DNA of 64,000 nucleotides from Antilocapra americana (GCA_007570785.1 ML660201.1:32921840-32985839), one strand, 5' to 3'. Counted from the first letter of the stretch, positions 34,535 through 46,170 are shown. Numbers and translations are program-made. The notes: a model not told the origin generated them from the sequence alone.

Positions 34535-34895
34535 TATGATTGTGTTTAAGAGCTTGGGCTTTGCAGGCAAATAAGCTTGGATTTGAAACCACAGGCTCTA
34601 CTAATGAACTGGGCAACTTTGAGATGTTAATGTAAAAGTAACAGTGTATTATAAAGAAATGTTAGGCATAAATAAAATTAGAGAAATTGGTAAAATAAGC
34701 TCTCACATACCCATCACCCTGCTTCAAAACTATCAACATTTTTAGTAAGTTATTTAACCATGTTCTCAGCAGTAAAATGAGAGTGATAATAATTCCCATG
34801 CCCAAGAATTCTTGTAAGGATTATAAAAGTAATAGTATATATAACCTTTTAGCCGAGGGGCTGGCATGCAATAAATGCTCCAAAAGTTTATTCAA
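34535..34895 (+). mobile_element. MIR SINE split by unidentified insert
   Basis: 34535-34626 is the MIR 5' part (gtttaagagcttgggctttg, gaactgggcaactttgaga). It resumes at about 34740 (taagttatttaaccatgttc, agcagtaaaatgagagtgat, ataataattcccatgccc, ggctggcatgcaataaatgc). The 110 bp between (tcacatacccatcaccctgc) resemble an L1 3' UTR scrap. Confidence 0.7.
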
Positions 34896-35689
34896 ATGTA
34901 AACCAAGAATATCCTTGGTTTAAATATGCAACCTCCTATGCTGAATGGAAAGTAGGATCTTTGTGCTTTTACTGGCCTTTAGGAATTTCACAAAACATAC
35001 AAGCCCTTAGTGAAATGATTAGATCTTTCGTTTAAATAGTAACCCCCCAAATAGTGCAGGATTCTGATGCTTACCTAACTAAGTTTGAGTCTCAGTGAAC
35101 ATTCCACATGACTCATGAAACACAAAAAAAGGTTCCTTAGGGTGATAACACTGTCCTTGATAAAACAATGGGTGCAATAAAGCAACAGGTTTATGGCTAG
35201 CAGGTCTTACTGCAAGGAAAGAATATCCCTTTTCCTTAGATCTCTGGCTACCAGCACTAGGACTTAGTCCTGCCGATTTCCTTTTGGCTGGTCCCAAAAG
35301 TCTTCATAGTAGGCAGTGAAAGCATTCATTTGGCACAGAAACAGTTGTTGCACTCTGGTTAGAATGAGAAACTGTTTGCTGAGCTTCAATATTCAGAGTG
35401 ATTAAATTGCAGAAAGCTCCCGTGTCGATTAGATGGGGCAGGCCTGCATGGAGATGTGGTTGGGAAGACTCAGTTTGGAAGAATGATCTAGGAACCCATT
35501 TTGCTTTGCAGAGCAATTTGAAAAATAAAAATAAGGTAGGGTAGTTTCACACTTCTTTTGTGGGGACCATTATGACCTTCAAAGTGTTACTGGACAGGAT
35601 AAATAAAGATGTGGACTTTTAAAATTCAGAATTTGAATTTTTTACATTTTGGACTCAACAGCAAGTTAATTTTAAAAGGAGGGTTATAC
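34896..35689. other. Single-copy DNA
   Basis: No gene or repeat recognised. Confidence 0.45.
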
Positions 35690-35905
35690 TATAGATTGCA
35701 TGCTATTAGATTTCAGTTCTGCCACTTAAACTTTAGATCTTGGATAAATTTCTTAACCCAACCTGGTGTCAGTTTCCTTGTCTATAAAATCAGGATGATA
35801 ATATTTTCCCTTCCATGAGTTTTTTACCAGGGTAGAAGAGAGGTCAATGCATGCACATGGCTCTAAAATACTAAACGTAAAGGCTTGCGTCATTACAATC
35901 ATCAT
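35690..35905 (+). mobile_element. MIR SINE
   Basis: gatttcagttctgccactta, ttggataaatttcttaaccc, gtcagtttccttgtctataa and aatcaggatgataatatttt follow MIR. Confidence 0.72.
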
Positions 35906-36189
35906 GATATTATTGTTTTTCTCATGAGTTGGTTAGTAATGCTATTAGATGTGGTAGCAGTGCTGAGTGACAGTGTGTTGCCTTTAACTTGGCAATAGCT
36001 GGATAATGAACTTGATGTAGAAATCTTGATTCAGTATTTTCATGGTTTCCTTGTACCAAATTGCAAACAATCCATGCATATATCAAATGTCTTGTCTTTG
36101 GCATCTGATCTGTTAATTCTACTTGAAACAAGAGTCAAGGCTTATCTGAAAGAGTGGGAGTTTAAAACCAACAATAAAGTTTGAGTCTT

Positions 36190-36280
36190 TTGATTTTGAT
36201 CCTAGCCCAGGGTCTGTTACTAAGCAAGTCTTCAAAGCTGATTTGTTGAATGAATGAATAAATGAGTGAATGAAAATGAT
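36190..36280 (+). mobile_element. L2 LINE 3' terminus
   Basis: cctagcccagggtctgttac then gatttgttgaatgaatgaat and further TGAA units, the L2 terminal repeat. Confidence 0.6.
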
Positions 36281-36496
36281 ATACAGTTATGTTGTCTATT
36301 CCGGTATGTATTTTTTCCTTAAGGAACAGTGGTATGCCATGCTTTATTTTTTTCTTATGTTTGATTTATCTGCATATCTAAACAAAACCAACCCGTTCAA
36401 CTCATATATTTTCCCCTTGTTTTATGTTTTATAACACATTTCTTGTTTGTATTTAATTAGAAGCTCTACATCACAAACTTGGGAGTATTTTATCTT

Positions 36497-36770
36497 ATTT
36501 TTTAAAAAATTATATTATTGAAGCATAGCTGATTTACAATGCTGTATTAATATCTGCTGTACAGCAAATGATTCAGGTATCCATATATTATATGGATCCA
36601 TATATTATATTTTCATATTTCTTTTTCACTATGGTTTATCACAGAATATTGAATATAGTTCCCTGAACCATACAATAAGACCTTGTTGTTTTTTCTGTGT
36701 ATAATAGTTTATGTCTGCTAACCCCAAATTCCCAATCTATCCTTCCCTAGCTTCACTTCTGTCTTCGAGA
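36497..36770 (-). mobile_element. Artiodactyl L1 3' UTR fragment
   Basis: tattgaagcatagctgattt, ctgctgtacagcaaatgatt, atggtttatcacagaatatt, gttccctgaaccatacaata and ataatagtttatgtctgcta. A local 17-bp unit atccatatattatatgg is repeated in tandem (36579-36595, then 36596-36612 with 2 changes). Confidence 0.9.
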
Positions 36771-36778
36771 GTACTTTA

Positions 36779-37101
36779 CTTTTTTTTTTTTTCCCCCAGC
36801 TATTGTAGGTCTTCATTGCTTTTGCTCTGGTGGGCGGGAGCTGCACTTCCTTGCAGTGCTTGGGCGGCTCATTGCGGTGGCGTCACTCATTGTGGAGCAC
36901 AGGCTCTAGGCACATGAGCTTCATCATTTGCAGCACATGGGCTCTGATTGCAGCTCTCAGACTCCAGAGTGTGGTCTCAGTAGTTGTAGTGCAGGGACTT
37001 TAGTTGCCCTGTGGCATATGGAATCTTCCCAGACCAGGGATCAAACCTGTGTCCCCTGCATTGGCAGGCAGGTCCTTATCCACTGCGCCGCCAGGGAAGT
37101 C
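36779..37101 (-). mobile_element. CHR-type tRNA SINE
   Basis: Minus-strand copy with a T-run (its poly-A) at 36779 and a tRNA-derived head at the right end (gacttccctggcggcgcagt on minus). The B box is decayed (ggtttgatccc). The body has the CHR signature gagcacaggctctaggcaca. Relatively GC-rich for the window, hence a run of chance frames. Confidence 0.9.
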
Positions 37102-37419
37102 TGTGCTCTGAGTTAGGTACAATGCCTAACTCATGTTAAGCAATCAACACATTATAATAGTGACTGCAGCGGACTGAGCAAACATCAAGAAGGGTGAAAA
37201 GTAACTTCAGCATGCTCTTTTTCTGGAGGAGTAGAATATTGATTGAAAAAAGGAATGAATTTAAAAGTGTAATTTTAAAGTATCATTTTTTTTTAATGGA
37301 CTAGTGTAGGAAAGCCCAAATGTATACTCAGGATTTAAGGATAAGTTTGGGCAACAATTACATTTTGTAGGGTTGCTCTTCACCCTTCTTGTTGTTTTTC
37401 CACTGCAGTCACTTTATAA

Positions 37420-37590
37420 TGTGCTGATTGCTTCATATGAAGTAGATACTGTGCGTAATAGTTCATCCTTTGCAACCGTATTTTATAGATGAGTCTCAGA
37501 CAGACTAAGTCTCCTGTTCAAGGTTACACAGCTGGGAAGTTGTAGAGCTGAATTTTGTGTCTGAATCTAGCTGGCTCTGAATTCCAAACT
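37420..37590 (-). mobile_element. MIR SINE
   Basis: ttttatagatgagtctcaga, tcaaggttacacagctggga and gtctgaatctagctggctct are the reverse MIR core. Confidence 0.75.
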
Positions 37591-38285
37591 TGAAGTTTGC
37601 CTTTGAACAGGGAATGATTTGGGTGAGGAAAAAAATTGTACAACCATAGACATTCAGATAGACTCCTCCTTTAAGTAAAAGACTTCTGTCCTCTTTAACT
37701 TTCCATTGCTTTTACCTTCCACTGCCAAGTCAGAAAAATGAAAGAAGTGGGACTTGGCATTCTAGAGATCACCTTTAATGAAAAATAAGAGATGAGATCT
37801 TTCTTGTTAAAGAGTAGGTAAATTTTTTGCAACTGTTTGATGGGTTGGTACAACACGTAAAAAATGAATATGATGCTTAAAAAAATGTAATGAGAGTAGA
37901 AGGCAAACTGAAGGGGTAGGAAGAATAAATGAGAGATTAAAAAAAGGAAAGGGTGAATTCTTGATTCATTTGGCAGAAAATGGGGAACAGAAGTAATTGG
38001 TTTGGACTGGGGTGAGAGGAGATTGAAAATAATACCAAATGAAGGTTGGAGATGAAGCACTCTGTCTTCCCAACTTCTGCTGTAAGCCTGGCCCTCACCT
38101 CTTCTCTCTCCCTTCTCCATGTTAGTTCTCATTATAGTGAGGTCCACCTTCTTAACTGCGATAGACTCTCCTCATTTTCACTGACTTCTGAGAAGCATTT
38201 GCATTATTGCTTCCTGTTGCCTCCCTTCCCTTGACTTCAGGGCATAGTTCTCTTTGATTTGGGTCCTAATACTTCTTATCTCACT
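37591..38285. other. Unassigned DNA
   Basis: The minus frame 37695-38147 (150 codons) is rich in Phe, Ile, Leu and Ser, with no domain or signal; judged chance. The right part may be diverged L2. Confidence 0.45.
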
Positions 38286-38289
38286 TTCT

Positions 38290-39610
38290 TTTTGGCTCCC
38301 CTTCCACCTAGCCATTAAATGTTGGAGGTCCTAAGGCCCTCTGCTTCTCTGATCCTAGTTTCTCTCCTTGGTGATTTCATCTGCTCACATGGTTTCGTAT
38401 CACACATCCACTCAGATGACTCACAATTTTTATCTCCAGTCTTGATCTCACCACTTAAATCCAGGCTCGTAAGTCAGCGGGTCTCAAAGACACCTCACAA
38501 TCAGCAAGCCCAAGGCTGAACTCATTGTCTTCTCTTGCAGGTGTTGTCCTTGTCCAGGGCTTCTCAATGAATGACACCAATGTCTGTCTGGTTGCTCAAG
38601 CAGAAGCCAAGGATCGATTCTCTCCCATAGCCATACTATTTATCATCAAGTCCTATAAATTTCACCCTCCTAAGTCTCTCTCAAATCCATCTGTTTCTCT
38701 TCATCTCCACTGCCATCACTCTAGTCCAAGTCACCATGATCTCTTTTCTAAATGACTGCAGGACACCTGCTGACCATCTACCTGCTTCCACACTGGCCTC
38801 CCTACATAGTTATTTCTCCATCCTGTGACTAGTTCACCAGCAGCTCTAGTTTATTTTTTATTTTTCAAAAGATAAATTTGGTCATATCATCTTTGTGCTG
38901 AAATCCTTGCATAATTTTTCATTCTCCTATGACAGAATAAAAGAAATTCATCTCCTGGCCCACCAGGTACTGGATAGTCTAGGGTAGTCATTCTCAGATT
39001 GTAGTCTCAGAATGCATCAGCGTCACCCCAGTGTGTGTTTTAAAATGCAGGGTTTTGGACCCCACCCCAAATGACATGAATTAGAAAGTCTGGGGATAGA
39101 ATCCAGCAGAGTTAGCAAGTTCTCCAGATCATTCTGATGTGTATTCTCAGATTTGAAAACCATTGCTCTAGAGCCTACTTCCTCTTCTGGCTCTTTTTGG
39201 CTTCTTGTTCTCACAATTCTAACCTCGACAGGCTTTTTTCATCCCCTCTCCACCTTCGCATCATGCTTCTTTCTACCACAGGGCCTTTGAGCAGTTCTTC
39301 TGTCTGTCTTGAAAGCTTTTCTCCCTCCTCTTTCTCTGGTTAATGTCTACTCTTCCTTCAGGTTAGCTTAGGAAAACTGACAATGACTGATTCCTCTTAA
39401 TACCGTATACTACTCCTTTGTAGTGCTTAACACAATTGCATTTTTTTTCTTGTTTGTGTGGTTTATTGATTAACATCTGTCTGCCCACTAGACTGTAAAC
39501 TCCAGAAGAATTAGGACAGGATCTGTTTTTGCTTGTTATTGTCTGCAGTGTTTGGTACTAGAATAGAATGTGCTCAGATATTCGTTGAAGGAATGAACAC
39601 ACAAATGATT
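38290..39610 (+). mobile_element. Long L2 LINE remnant, split by hAT element
   Basis: About 1.1 kb of LINE2 in collinear order: ttatctccagtcttgatctc, gcccaaggctgaactcattg, tctccactgccatcactcta, aagataaatttggtcatatc, ctggcccaccaggtactgga, then after the insertion cacagggcctttgagcagtt, ttcaggttagcttaggaaaa and the end gactgtaaactccagaagaa. Codon frame is broken throughout. Older than the MER element at 38984-39170. Confidence 0.85.
38984..39170 (+). mobile_element. MER-type hAT element inside L2
   Basis: tagtcattctcagattgtag to gatttgaaaaccattgctct: ends are near-inverted, and the interior (gaatgcatcagcgtcacccc, ttggaccccaccccaaatg, attctgatgtgtattctcag) fits small Charlie-derived elements of the MER1 group. 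Confidence 0.75.
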
Positions 39611-39639
39611 GAACATTTCCTCTCAGTATCTGGATACTG

Positions 39640-39790
39640 TCGGAGAGCACAGGAAGCCTGAAATTCTCATGGTGAGCTTCTATTCCCTCGTTTTATAAAA
39701 TGAGGATACCTACCTCAGGGGGTTCTTGAGACAATTAAATGAGGTAATTCATAGACAAAACCTAGCACCAGGCCAGGCACACAAGTCCTT
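39640..39790 (+). mobile_element. MIR SINE
   Basis: ctcgttttataaaatgagga, tacctacctcagggggttct, gacaattaaatgaggtaatt and gcaccaggccaggcacacaa are the MIR distal half. Confidence 0.75.
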
Positions 39791-39791
39791 G

Positions 39792-39818
39792 ATCATCATC
39801 ATCATCATCATCATTATT
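39792..39818. repeat. (ATC)7(ATT)2 microsatellite
   Basis: Seven ATC units at 39792-39812 followed by two ATT units, at the end of the MIR. Likely length-polymorphic. Confidence 0.9.
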
Positions 39819-40057
39819 ATGACTTCACTGTTATTATCATTTCAGTTTCCAGAATCGCCCTGAATCAAAATGATGAAATGTAGCTAAAGCTAAATAGTAC
39901 AGTTCTTGACAAGGAGATACATTTTTGAACTGCAAGATGAAAATCAATGCCTGTGCAATGTGTGATTTTTTTCCTCCAAACCTTCATCTCGCAAAATATT
40001 TACTCCAGGAAATTCTGAGTAACCTTGCTATTGGTTTCTAATATCATTTGTTTATTT

Positions 40058-40300
40058 TCTTGGCAAATAATTACAGAGCACCTAAATGTACATTTAGGGT
40101 TCTGGAGATGTGCTAGTGACCAACAGGAGTGTGTTCCTTATAGAGTTGACAGTCTAGCGGAGAGCAAGTATAAACATTCCAGTAGGGAAACAGTTCACTA
40201 CAGTGGCCATCAGCGCTATGAGGAGTACAAGGTGCCACTTGTGCGTGATCTCGGGAGGTTAAGCTTTAACAGGGAAGGGAGTTCTCATCTCGAGGCCTGC
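40058..40300 (-). mobile_element. L2 LINE 3' end
   Basis: Reverse L2: attacagagcacctaaatgt, gctagtgaccaacaggagtg, cttatagagttgacagtcta. Further upstream L2 sequence fades by about 40300. Confidence 0.65.
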
Positions 40301-41489
40301 CTCTGACTCTTAGGTAGAAGCTGTCTGTGCACAAGCCCTGCCAACTGCTCGGTGTAAGTGGTAGCATGTGATGCAAACCCAGTAGGTGAAGTCGATGTTT
40401 CTCTCCCATTCTGAATCACCTTGGTCTCTGTATGCATTAATGCTGTGTTCTCACAAACAAGTTTCCATGTAAACCAGCCAAAAGGGGAACAAAAGGCAAA
40501 GGCCAGCTGGGCAGCCTGCATTGTTCACAGGTTTCCCAGGTGCCTTCTGTGCAGACTTAGTGTTTGGGAACTATTCCTTTCTAGGCCCTCTGCCTGATTT
40601 TCCTTTGGCTGGCTCTGATTTCTTTGCCTCCTGAACACCTGGGGCCAAGGCTCCTTTTCAGAGCAGTTTGAAAGCCATCCTTTCTTTTTGCTCTTGACTC
40701 AGTTTAGTCCAGCTCTTAATCTTTGAACAGCATCAAATATTCATTGCCATTTGACAAGGCTGGGGCTGGAGGGTCCAGTGTTTTCTAAAGCAGATCTTGC
40801 TTTACCGTTGGTGATCCAGTGAGCCTTTCAGCAAGGCTGACTGTAAATCATCCAGGCTCAATTAGTTTATTTCAAAGAAATACCCAGGTGTTGTTTGACC
40901 TTCAAACATATGGACTCCTTGAATAAATGAAAGTCTCGTCTGTTCCCATCATGCCGAGGGAACTAGATGGGGTAATTCTTTTTCCTAGTCTCTGAGTTTC
41001 GTGGAGGGATTATTAGGTTTGGGCTCAGTGAGTTATTTACTTTAGCAATATGCTCAGTGGTGGGCTGCAGTTGCCTTTGCTGAGGGAATTGCCAGGTGTG
41101 AGCTGTCACCAAGTACCACTAAAATGGTGGAGGGGCGTGGGGAACCACTGGGCCCTGTAGGTGGGGCTTGAGCTCTGAGGCTTGAAGGAAACACCCTGGG
41201 GTACAATCGGAAGCAATAAGGTAGGTGTCCAGCTGAGCTCTGTGACCAGGGCTTAGGAGCTCTGCACAGCAGGAGAGAACTGGACCTGGGGTCTTTCTTG
41301 CCTTTTCCTAGTGTGGGGGTGATGGCGGCCTCTCACACTCTGACTCCTGACTTGATACCCTAATGTTTTCTTTGGTCTTGTTCAAGGGGCCATCCTGTGC
41401 AGAATCGTCAGAGCTTTGCAGAGCAGCCTATGTTTTTTTCAGCAGCCTAAACAGTTTCTAAGAATTGGGACAATGTTGAAAAGCATTGT
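40301..41489. other. Single-copy DNA
   Basis: No gene or repeat recognised; somewhat higher GC around 41040-41330, without CpG enrichment apparent by eye. Confidence 0.45.
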
Positions 41490-41660
41490 TCTGTGGCCAA
41501 GAGTGTGGTTTTCAGAGTTAGAAAGATGTGGTTTCAAGTCACAGCCCACCCTACTGACTAATTTTGTGACATCTGGCGTGTTTCTTTATTTTCTCTGAGC
41601 CCGATGTTCTCAGGTATAAAATGTAACCGATAATTCTTACTTTAGCCTTTTACAAAGTAT
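41490..41660 (+). mobile_element. MIR SINE
   Basis: ggccaagagtgtggttttca, cctactgactaattttgtga and gttctcaggtataaaatgta. Confidence 0.7.
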
Positions 41661-41904
41661 GTTTAAAAGATATTTTAATATTCATCCAAATAAAAAGAGA
41701 TTTAGTGGTCAAGCACATTTGGAAAACCCTTTAGAAACTCTTTTCCTGTATTTTGGATTAGATAATGCCTATTGTCAGATTAAAGTTCCTAAGAAGATCT
41801 GAAGGAAATAAACCTGTTTAACTTTGTTTAATCCATAATGTCAAAATATGCTTGAGTTCATGAACTCTTTTTCTTTTCTTTGGTAGAAAATGGGAGCAGT
41901 GTTT

Positions 41905-42005
41905 CATGAAATACAAGTGACCTCATAGGATTGTTGTGAGAACTTACGATAAATGCTTCCCATGGTGCCTGTCCCAGAGTAAGTAATCAATAGTAGCAAG
42001 TATTG
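41905..42005 (+). mobile_element. MIR SINE 3' part
   Basis: tcataggattgttgtgagaa, ggtgcctgtcccagagtaag and taatcaatagtagcaagtat are the MIR terminus. Confidence 0.65.
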
Positions 42006-42094
42006 TATGATTATAATTGTATGATTATTATTAATGAGGGCTTTTGGTCTTCAGAATTTAAAACTCTAAACTGGATATATCTAGTTTTTAATCA

Positions 42095-42359
42095 CAGTGG
42101 CAACACACTCCAGTATTCTTGCCTGGAAAATCCCATGGACGGAGGAGCCTGGTAGGCTGCAGCCCCTGGGGTCGTGAAGAGTCAGACACACTGAGTGACT
42201 TAACTTTCACTTTTCACTTTCATGCACTGGAGAAGGAAATGGCAACCCACTCCAGTGTTCTTGCCTGGAGAATCCCAGGGATGGGGGAGCCTGGTGGGCT
42301 GCCGTCTATGGGGTTGCACAGAGTGGGACACGACTGAAGCGACTTAGCAGCAGCAGCAA
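42095..42359 (+). mobile_element. Bov-A2 SINE with exact target duplication
   Basis: Two BovA monomers with CAG-rich end; lacks the first few bases of monomer one. Perfect 10-bp repeats tttttaatca at 42085-42094 and 42360-42369. Confidence 0.96.
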
Positions 42360-42434
42360 TTTTTAATCATAAGCTCCTTATCAGTGTTTGCCAGTTGGAA
42401 ATTTATAGATTTCAGCTCTCAGTGATGGCTAATG

Positions 42435-42660
42435 GTTGTGATTAAGTGCCTACTATGTATCAGAGTGAATTTTAGATACTTTAATCAAATCATTGCTATA
42501 TCTGATGGTCACAGCTATTTAACAAGGTAGGTATTATTATCCTTTCATTTGTAAATGTCAGCATTGAGGCTTGAAGATGGTATGTGTCCAGTCCAAAGTT
42601 GTGCAGAGACTCTGCTGTGGAATTGAGAATTTAGCTTGTATTTGTTTGGCCCAGAGCCCT
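42435..42660 (-). mobile_element. MIR SINE
   Basis: Reverse MIR from its terminus: taagtgcctactatgtatca, aggtaggtattattatcctt, gtccagtccaaagttgtgca. Confidence 0.7.
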
Positions 42661-42829
42661 TTATTATTCGAAGTTGGCATTCTGTAAATCTACAGGGGTC
42701 TGTGAAAGCACCAGTGATGTGAAAGAAATCTGCAGTAAGTCTAATAGAAATCAAACACATGGCGCCATGAGACACTGGAAGACAGTACATTGAGAAATCA
42801 CCCTTCACCCACACCAAGCTTCTTTCCTT

Positions 42830-43065
42830 TATTGGAATCCCCTTGTTCTCTCGCCTGGAAGCCTTGCAGTGGCTGTTCCCTTGGCCCAAAGCATTCTTCC
42901 TGTGTCTCCTTCCTGGGTTATCTCTCATTCATCCTTCAGTCATTTTATTTCTCTCTCTACACATCAAACTGTGAGTACGGACCAAGTCTTGGTCATTGCA
43001 GTATCCCCAGCCTGTGACAGGTGGCACGCTATATTCCATAGATACATATTGATGAATGAAGGTTA
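42830..43065 (+). mobile_element. L2 LINE 3' end
   Basis: cagtggctgttcccttggcc, ctttcattcatccttcagtc-like sequence, gtcattgcagtatccccagc and tattgatgaatgaaggtt. An internal deletion joins distal parts of L2. Confidence 0.75.
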
Positions 43066-43087
43066 ACATATTGATGAATGAAGGTTA
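43044..43087. repeat. Perfect 22-bp tandem duplication
   Basis: Copies at 43044-43065 and 43066-43087, unit beginning acatattgatgaatgaaggt, identical. It duplicates the L2 terminus. Confidence 0.97.
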
Positions 43088-43454
43088 TCAATTCAAAACC
43101 TATCTGAGAAAATGATTCATGCCTTAGAGAAAAGTGGGAAAATAAGTTTATCATTTAAGAAGTACCATCTTCTCAAGGCACAATTTTGTGGAATCCTGGA
43201 CAGTAAGGCTGTTGAAAACTCCTGTACAAAACAAGGCTTGCTACCACTCTGGAGATTGTTGAATGTGGCAGCCTGTTTTTGCTGAGTATTAAGGTTATGG
43301 GTTTCTATAGAACATTGCACAGCTCTGCAGGTTCAGAAACTCACTTTTTAACAGATCCCTGCTCTGAGGGAAGATTGGTGCTTATGATTCAGCTCAAGAA
43401 AACCAATTCACTGGAATGCCATTCAATTATCACGGTTACTGTCTGACAAATGCC

Positions 43455-43690
43455 TTCTTTTACCAAGCTGTGTCCTAGGCATATTACACATGTTACCTCT
43501 CATTTATATGGCATGTCTCCAAAGTACTTGGCATTATTTCCATTACAAATGAGGAAGCAGAGGTTCTGAGAAGTTTTGCAACTTCCAGAGACAGCTAGAA
43601 AGTGGTGGAGTAAGGATGTAAATTCAAGTCTGTCTGTGTCCCAAGTCCATTTGACCCCTTAGGCCACCTGGTCATCTGAGATAGGAGCTT
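43455..43690 (-). mobile_element. MIR SINE
   Basis: gtgtcctaggcatattacac, tacaaatgaggaagcagagg, agctagaaagtggtggagta and aattcaagtctgtctgtgtc. Confidence 0.8.
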
Positions 43691-44775
43691 TCTGCTCCGT
43701 GGGAGCTCCACTGGCAATGTGACTAGTACTGCACAGTGATGAGCAAGTTCCCTCTGGAAGCTAACCTTATAGCAAAAAGATGTATAGTGACCTTAAAATG
43801 TCCAGTGACATCTTTAAATCAAAGCAGGTGTTGCTTTCAAGCTTTATGTATCCAGCCTATTTTGCCTACTGTGTCATCTTCCCATGCCAACAATGTTTTG
43901 ATAGCAATACAAGGAATAGTTCTCAATACCAGAACACCCATTTCTTTGGTTAATTGTGCATCCATGCTTCACCTTTGAGATCAAATCCTCCTCATGCTCC
44001 ATTTCTTTCCTTGTTTGAGAGTTCCTAGTGTCAGACTTGTTCAAGGTCAACATTAGTTTGTCGTTTTGTATGGAGGGAGTAACTCTGATTTTAAGAGCCA
44101 GACTGACTATCTTAGAAGTTGATGGATTATTTCCTGCAAAGATCTCCATAGTTGAATTCTTTGATGCATTTTATTTTGATCTTTCCTGTTTCATGGTATA
44201 TCTGACAGGAATGGAGGAAATGGGAACTTAACTCCCTTGAGCACTGCCTCTAAGAGTGGCACATTTTCAATCATAAATTAGGATAATATATAGATGAGAT
44301 AGTTGTTTTAGCTAAAACAAACAAGCAAAAAAAAAAAAATGTTGGGAAGCAACACTTGGCCAAAGGGCAAATGTATTGAATACATGATTGAGATGTGGAT
44401 GACCAAATAATGGGAAATGAGAAATGATAGCCAAAGCTGTCATTGCTGGTGATGCTTACTCCTTATCCACAAATGCCACAGAACTCCTTCTCCGTACTTA
44501 AGCCCCTTAATGTTGAAATCTGGTGATGCTGCCTATCAAGTTGGAGCTAGTGGAACAACTAATGAGTGTCAAGCATCTGCCATAGCACGAAATGAGAAGG
44601 GGTATATTTATTCTATTTCAGTTTCACAAGGTTATCTATTCTAATCTGACTTCTACATTCTCAAGACATAATTGGATACTTGGGATTCCTTTTGATTAGC
44701 TTTAGAGGGGACAGTTCCTGAGAGAGTGGTCATCCACAGGCCTCCTTTTAAATGAAGGGACCCACTCTTCTGTTA
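43691..44775. other. Single-copy DNA
   Basis: A13 run at about 44327-44339. Overlapping frames on both strands at 43736-44231 show no domain. Confidence 0.45.
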
Positions 44776-44945
44776 CAGGGTTTCTCAAAACTTTGGTCTA
44801 AGGATCAGTGCATGAGATTCACTTAGAGCACGTTTTTTGTTTTTAAATGTCCCCACCTTACACCTACAGTACCTACATTTCAGAGGATGAGGCATGTGTT
44901 TCTACAGTTTTAACAAGCCCCTCAGATAGTTCTTCTCAGAAAAAT
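44776..44945 (+). mobile_element. Probable hAT (MER1-group) element
   Basis: cagggtttctcaaaactttg, aggatcagtgcatgagattc, acctacatttcagaggatga and aacaagcccctcagatagtt. Same family type as the element at 38984-39170. Confidence 0.65.
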
Positions 44946-45014
44946 TTTAGCTTTAAAATGACCACCTACAAGACACCAGGATTCAGAGGAGGCAGGCAGT
45001 GAGAGAGCCCTGGG

Positions 45015-45125
45015 AGATCAAAAGTCAATTAATTACACTCATTTGACAGAGGAGGAAACTGAGGCACAGAGATGCACCAAAGTTGTTGATGAAGCTCAGG
45101 AAGGACCTAAATACAGGCTTTTAAG
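45015..45125 (-). mobile_element. MIR SINE fragment
   Basis: catttgacagaggaggaaac, tgaggcacagagatgcacca is the most conserved part of MIR in reverse. Confidence 0.75.
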
Positions 45126-45584
45126 AGCTCTTCTGGACTCCGAGGACAAAAAGCATTTTGCTACACTATAAGTGGAATTCCTTTTGTCTGCCAGGAATTG
45201 GAATTGCTCTGCAAGACTATATTTCTTAAGGAAGAAATGGTAACTCATTTGCCCCTGGAAATGCCATCCTCTTTTTGAGTCTCAAATAGTAATATTTTAA
45301 ATAAGCTACTTAAAATTCCTCTATGATTGCCCAAAGTCTTGAGAGTGGGGTTCAAATGGTGGGCAAGCCTATATCTGTGATTACCACTCACATCTCCAAC
45401 ATCTTCCACCCCTCCATTCTCCTCCACCTCCTTTACTTTCTGCTCTACTCTGCATGTATTCTCACCTATTTTCAGTTCACTCAATGAGCCACATTCCTCC
45501 TTATAGAGGATTGACATGTGATATTATTCTCTCTACACTATTTTTCTTAGAAAAGTTGTCTTCATCTTTTAGTTGTTGGATGTC
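45126..45584. other. Unassigned DNA
   Basis: The minus frame 45245-45517 is Glu/Lys-rich because plus is pyrimidine-rich; no domain. Confidence 0.4.
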
Positions 45585-45830
45585 AAGTTATGCCCTTTCT
45601 TCCTTGAGAACGTTTCTCTGACCTCCCAAGTGTTTGTAATAGACTATACCTGGTACACTATACAACCCAAATTGATTGATACTGTTTTGCAGTTGTTATG
45701 GTGCTTTTCTCCTTAAATACCTTTTAAGCCCTAAAGGAGAGGAATCATGTTTGGTGTTGTAGACACATAGTATGCAGTGCCTAACCAAAGGAGACACTCA
45801 ATAAACTGGATGCTACATAAATGGCAAGAT
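45585..45830 (+). mobile_element. L2 LINE 3' end
   Basis: ccttgagaacgtttctctga, tacctttt-agccctaaaggaga region, cacatagtatgcagtgccta and actcaataaactggatgc. Confidence 0.7.
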
Positions 45831-45849
45831 GACTTTGGGGTTCACATAC

Positions 45850-46170
45850 AAGAATGCTCAAGCAGACCATGATCTGCCTGGAACAGAGGATGGCATTAGT
45901 AAATGTTAGAAGGTGAAGTCAGTTAGAGCAAGCTGAGCTTGATCTTGGAAGGCTTTTGTGAGTTGAATATGTTAACCTGGACCTGGCTACTGAAAATGAT
46001 TGATTGATGGGGGTGTGAGGAAGATTCCCACTGCAGCAGTGGGGAGCATGGGTGGCAGGGAGAAGTGGCTAAAACCAGGTGAGAATTATGATGTAGCTAC
46101 AATAGACCAGACGCAAGGTAATGAGGGTCAGGAGCAGCCTAGTGGCTATTGGGAGGTTGAGAAATGAATG
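45850..46170 (-). mobile_element. L2 LINE internal fragment
   Basis: Reverse L2 internal region: gaaggcttttgtgagttgaa, gggagaagtggctaaaacca, gctacaatagaccagacgca. Weaker match than the 3' ends. Confidence 0.5.

Noticed and set aside
37695..38147. 150-codon minus-strand open frame
   Set aside because: Composition is low-complexity Phe/Ile/Leu/Ser from purine-rich plus-strand DNA; no recognisable domain or signal peptide.
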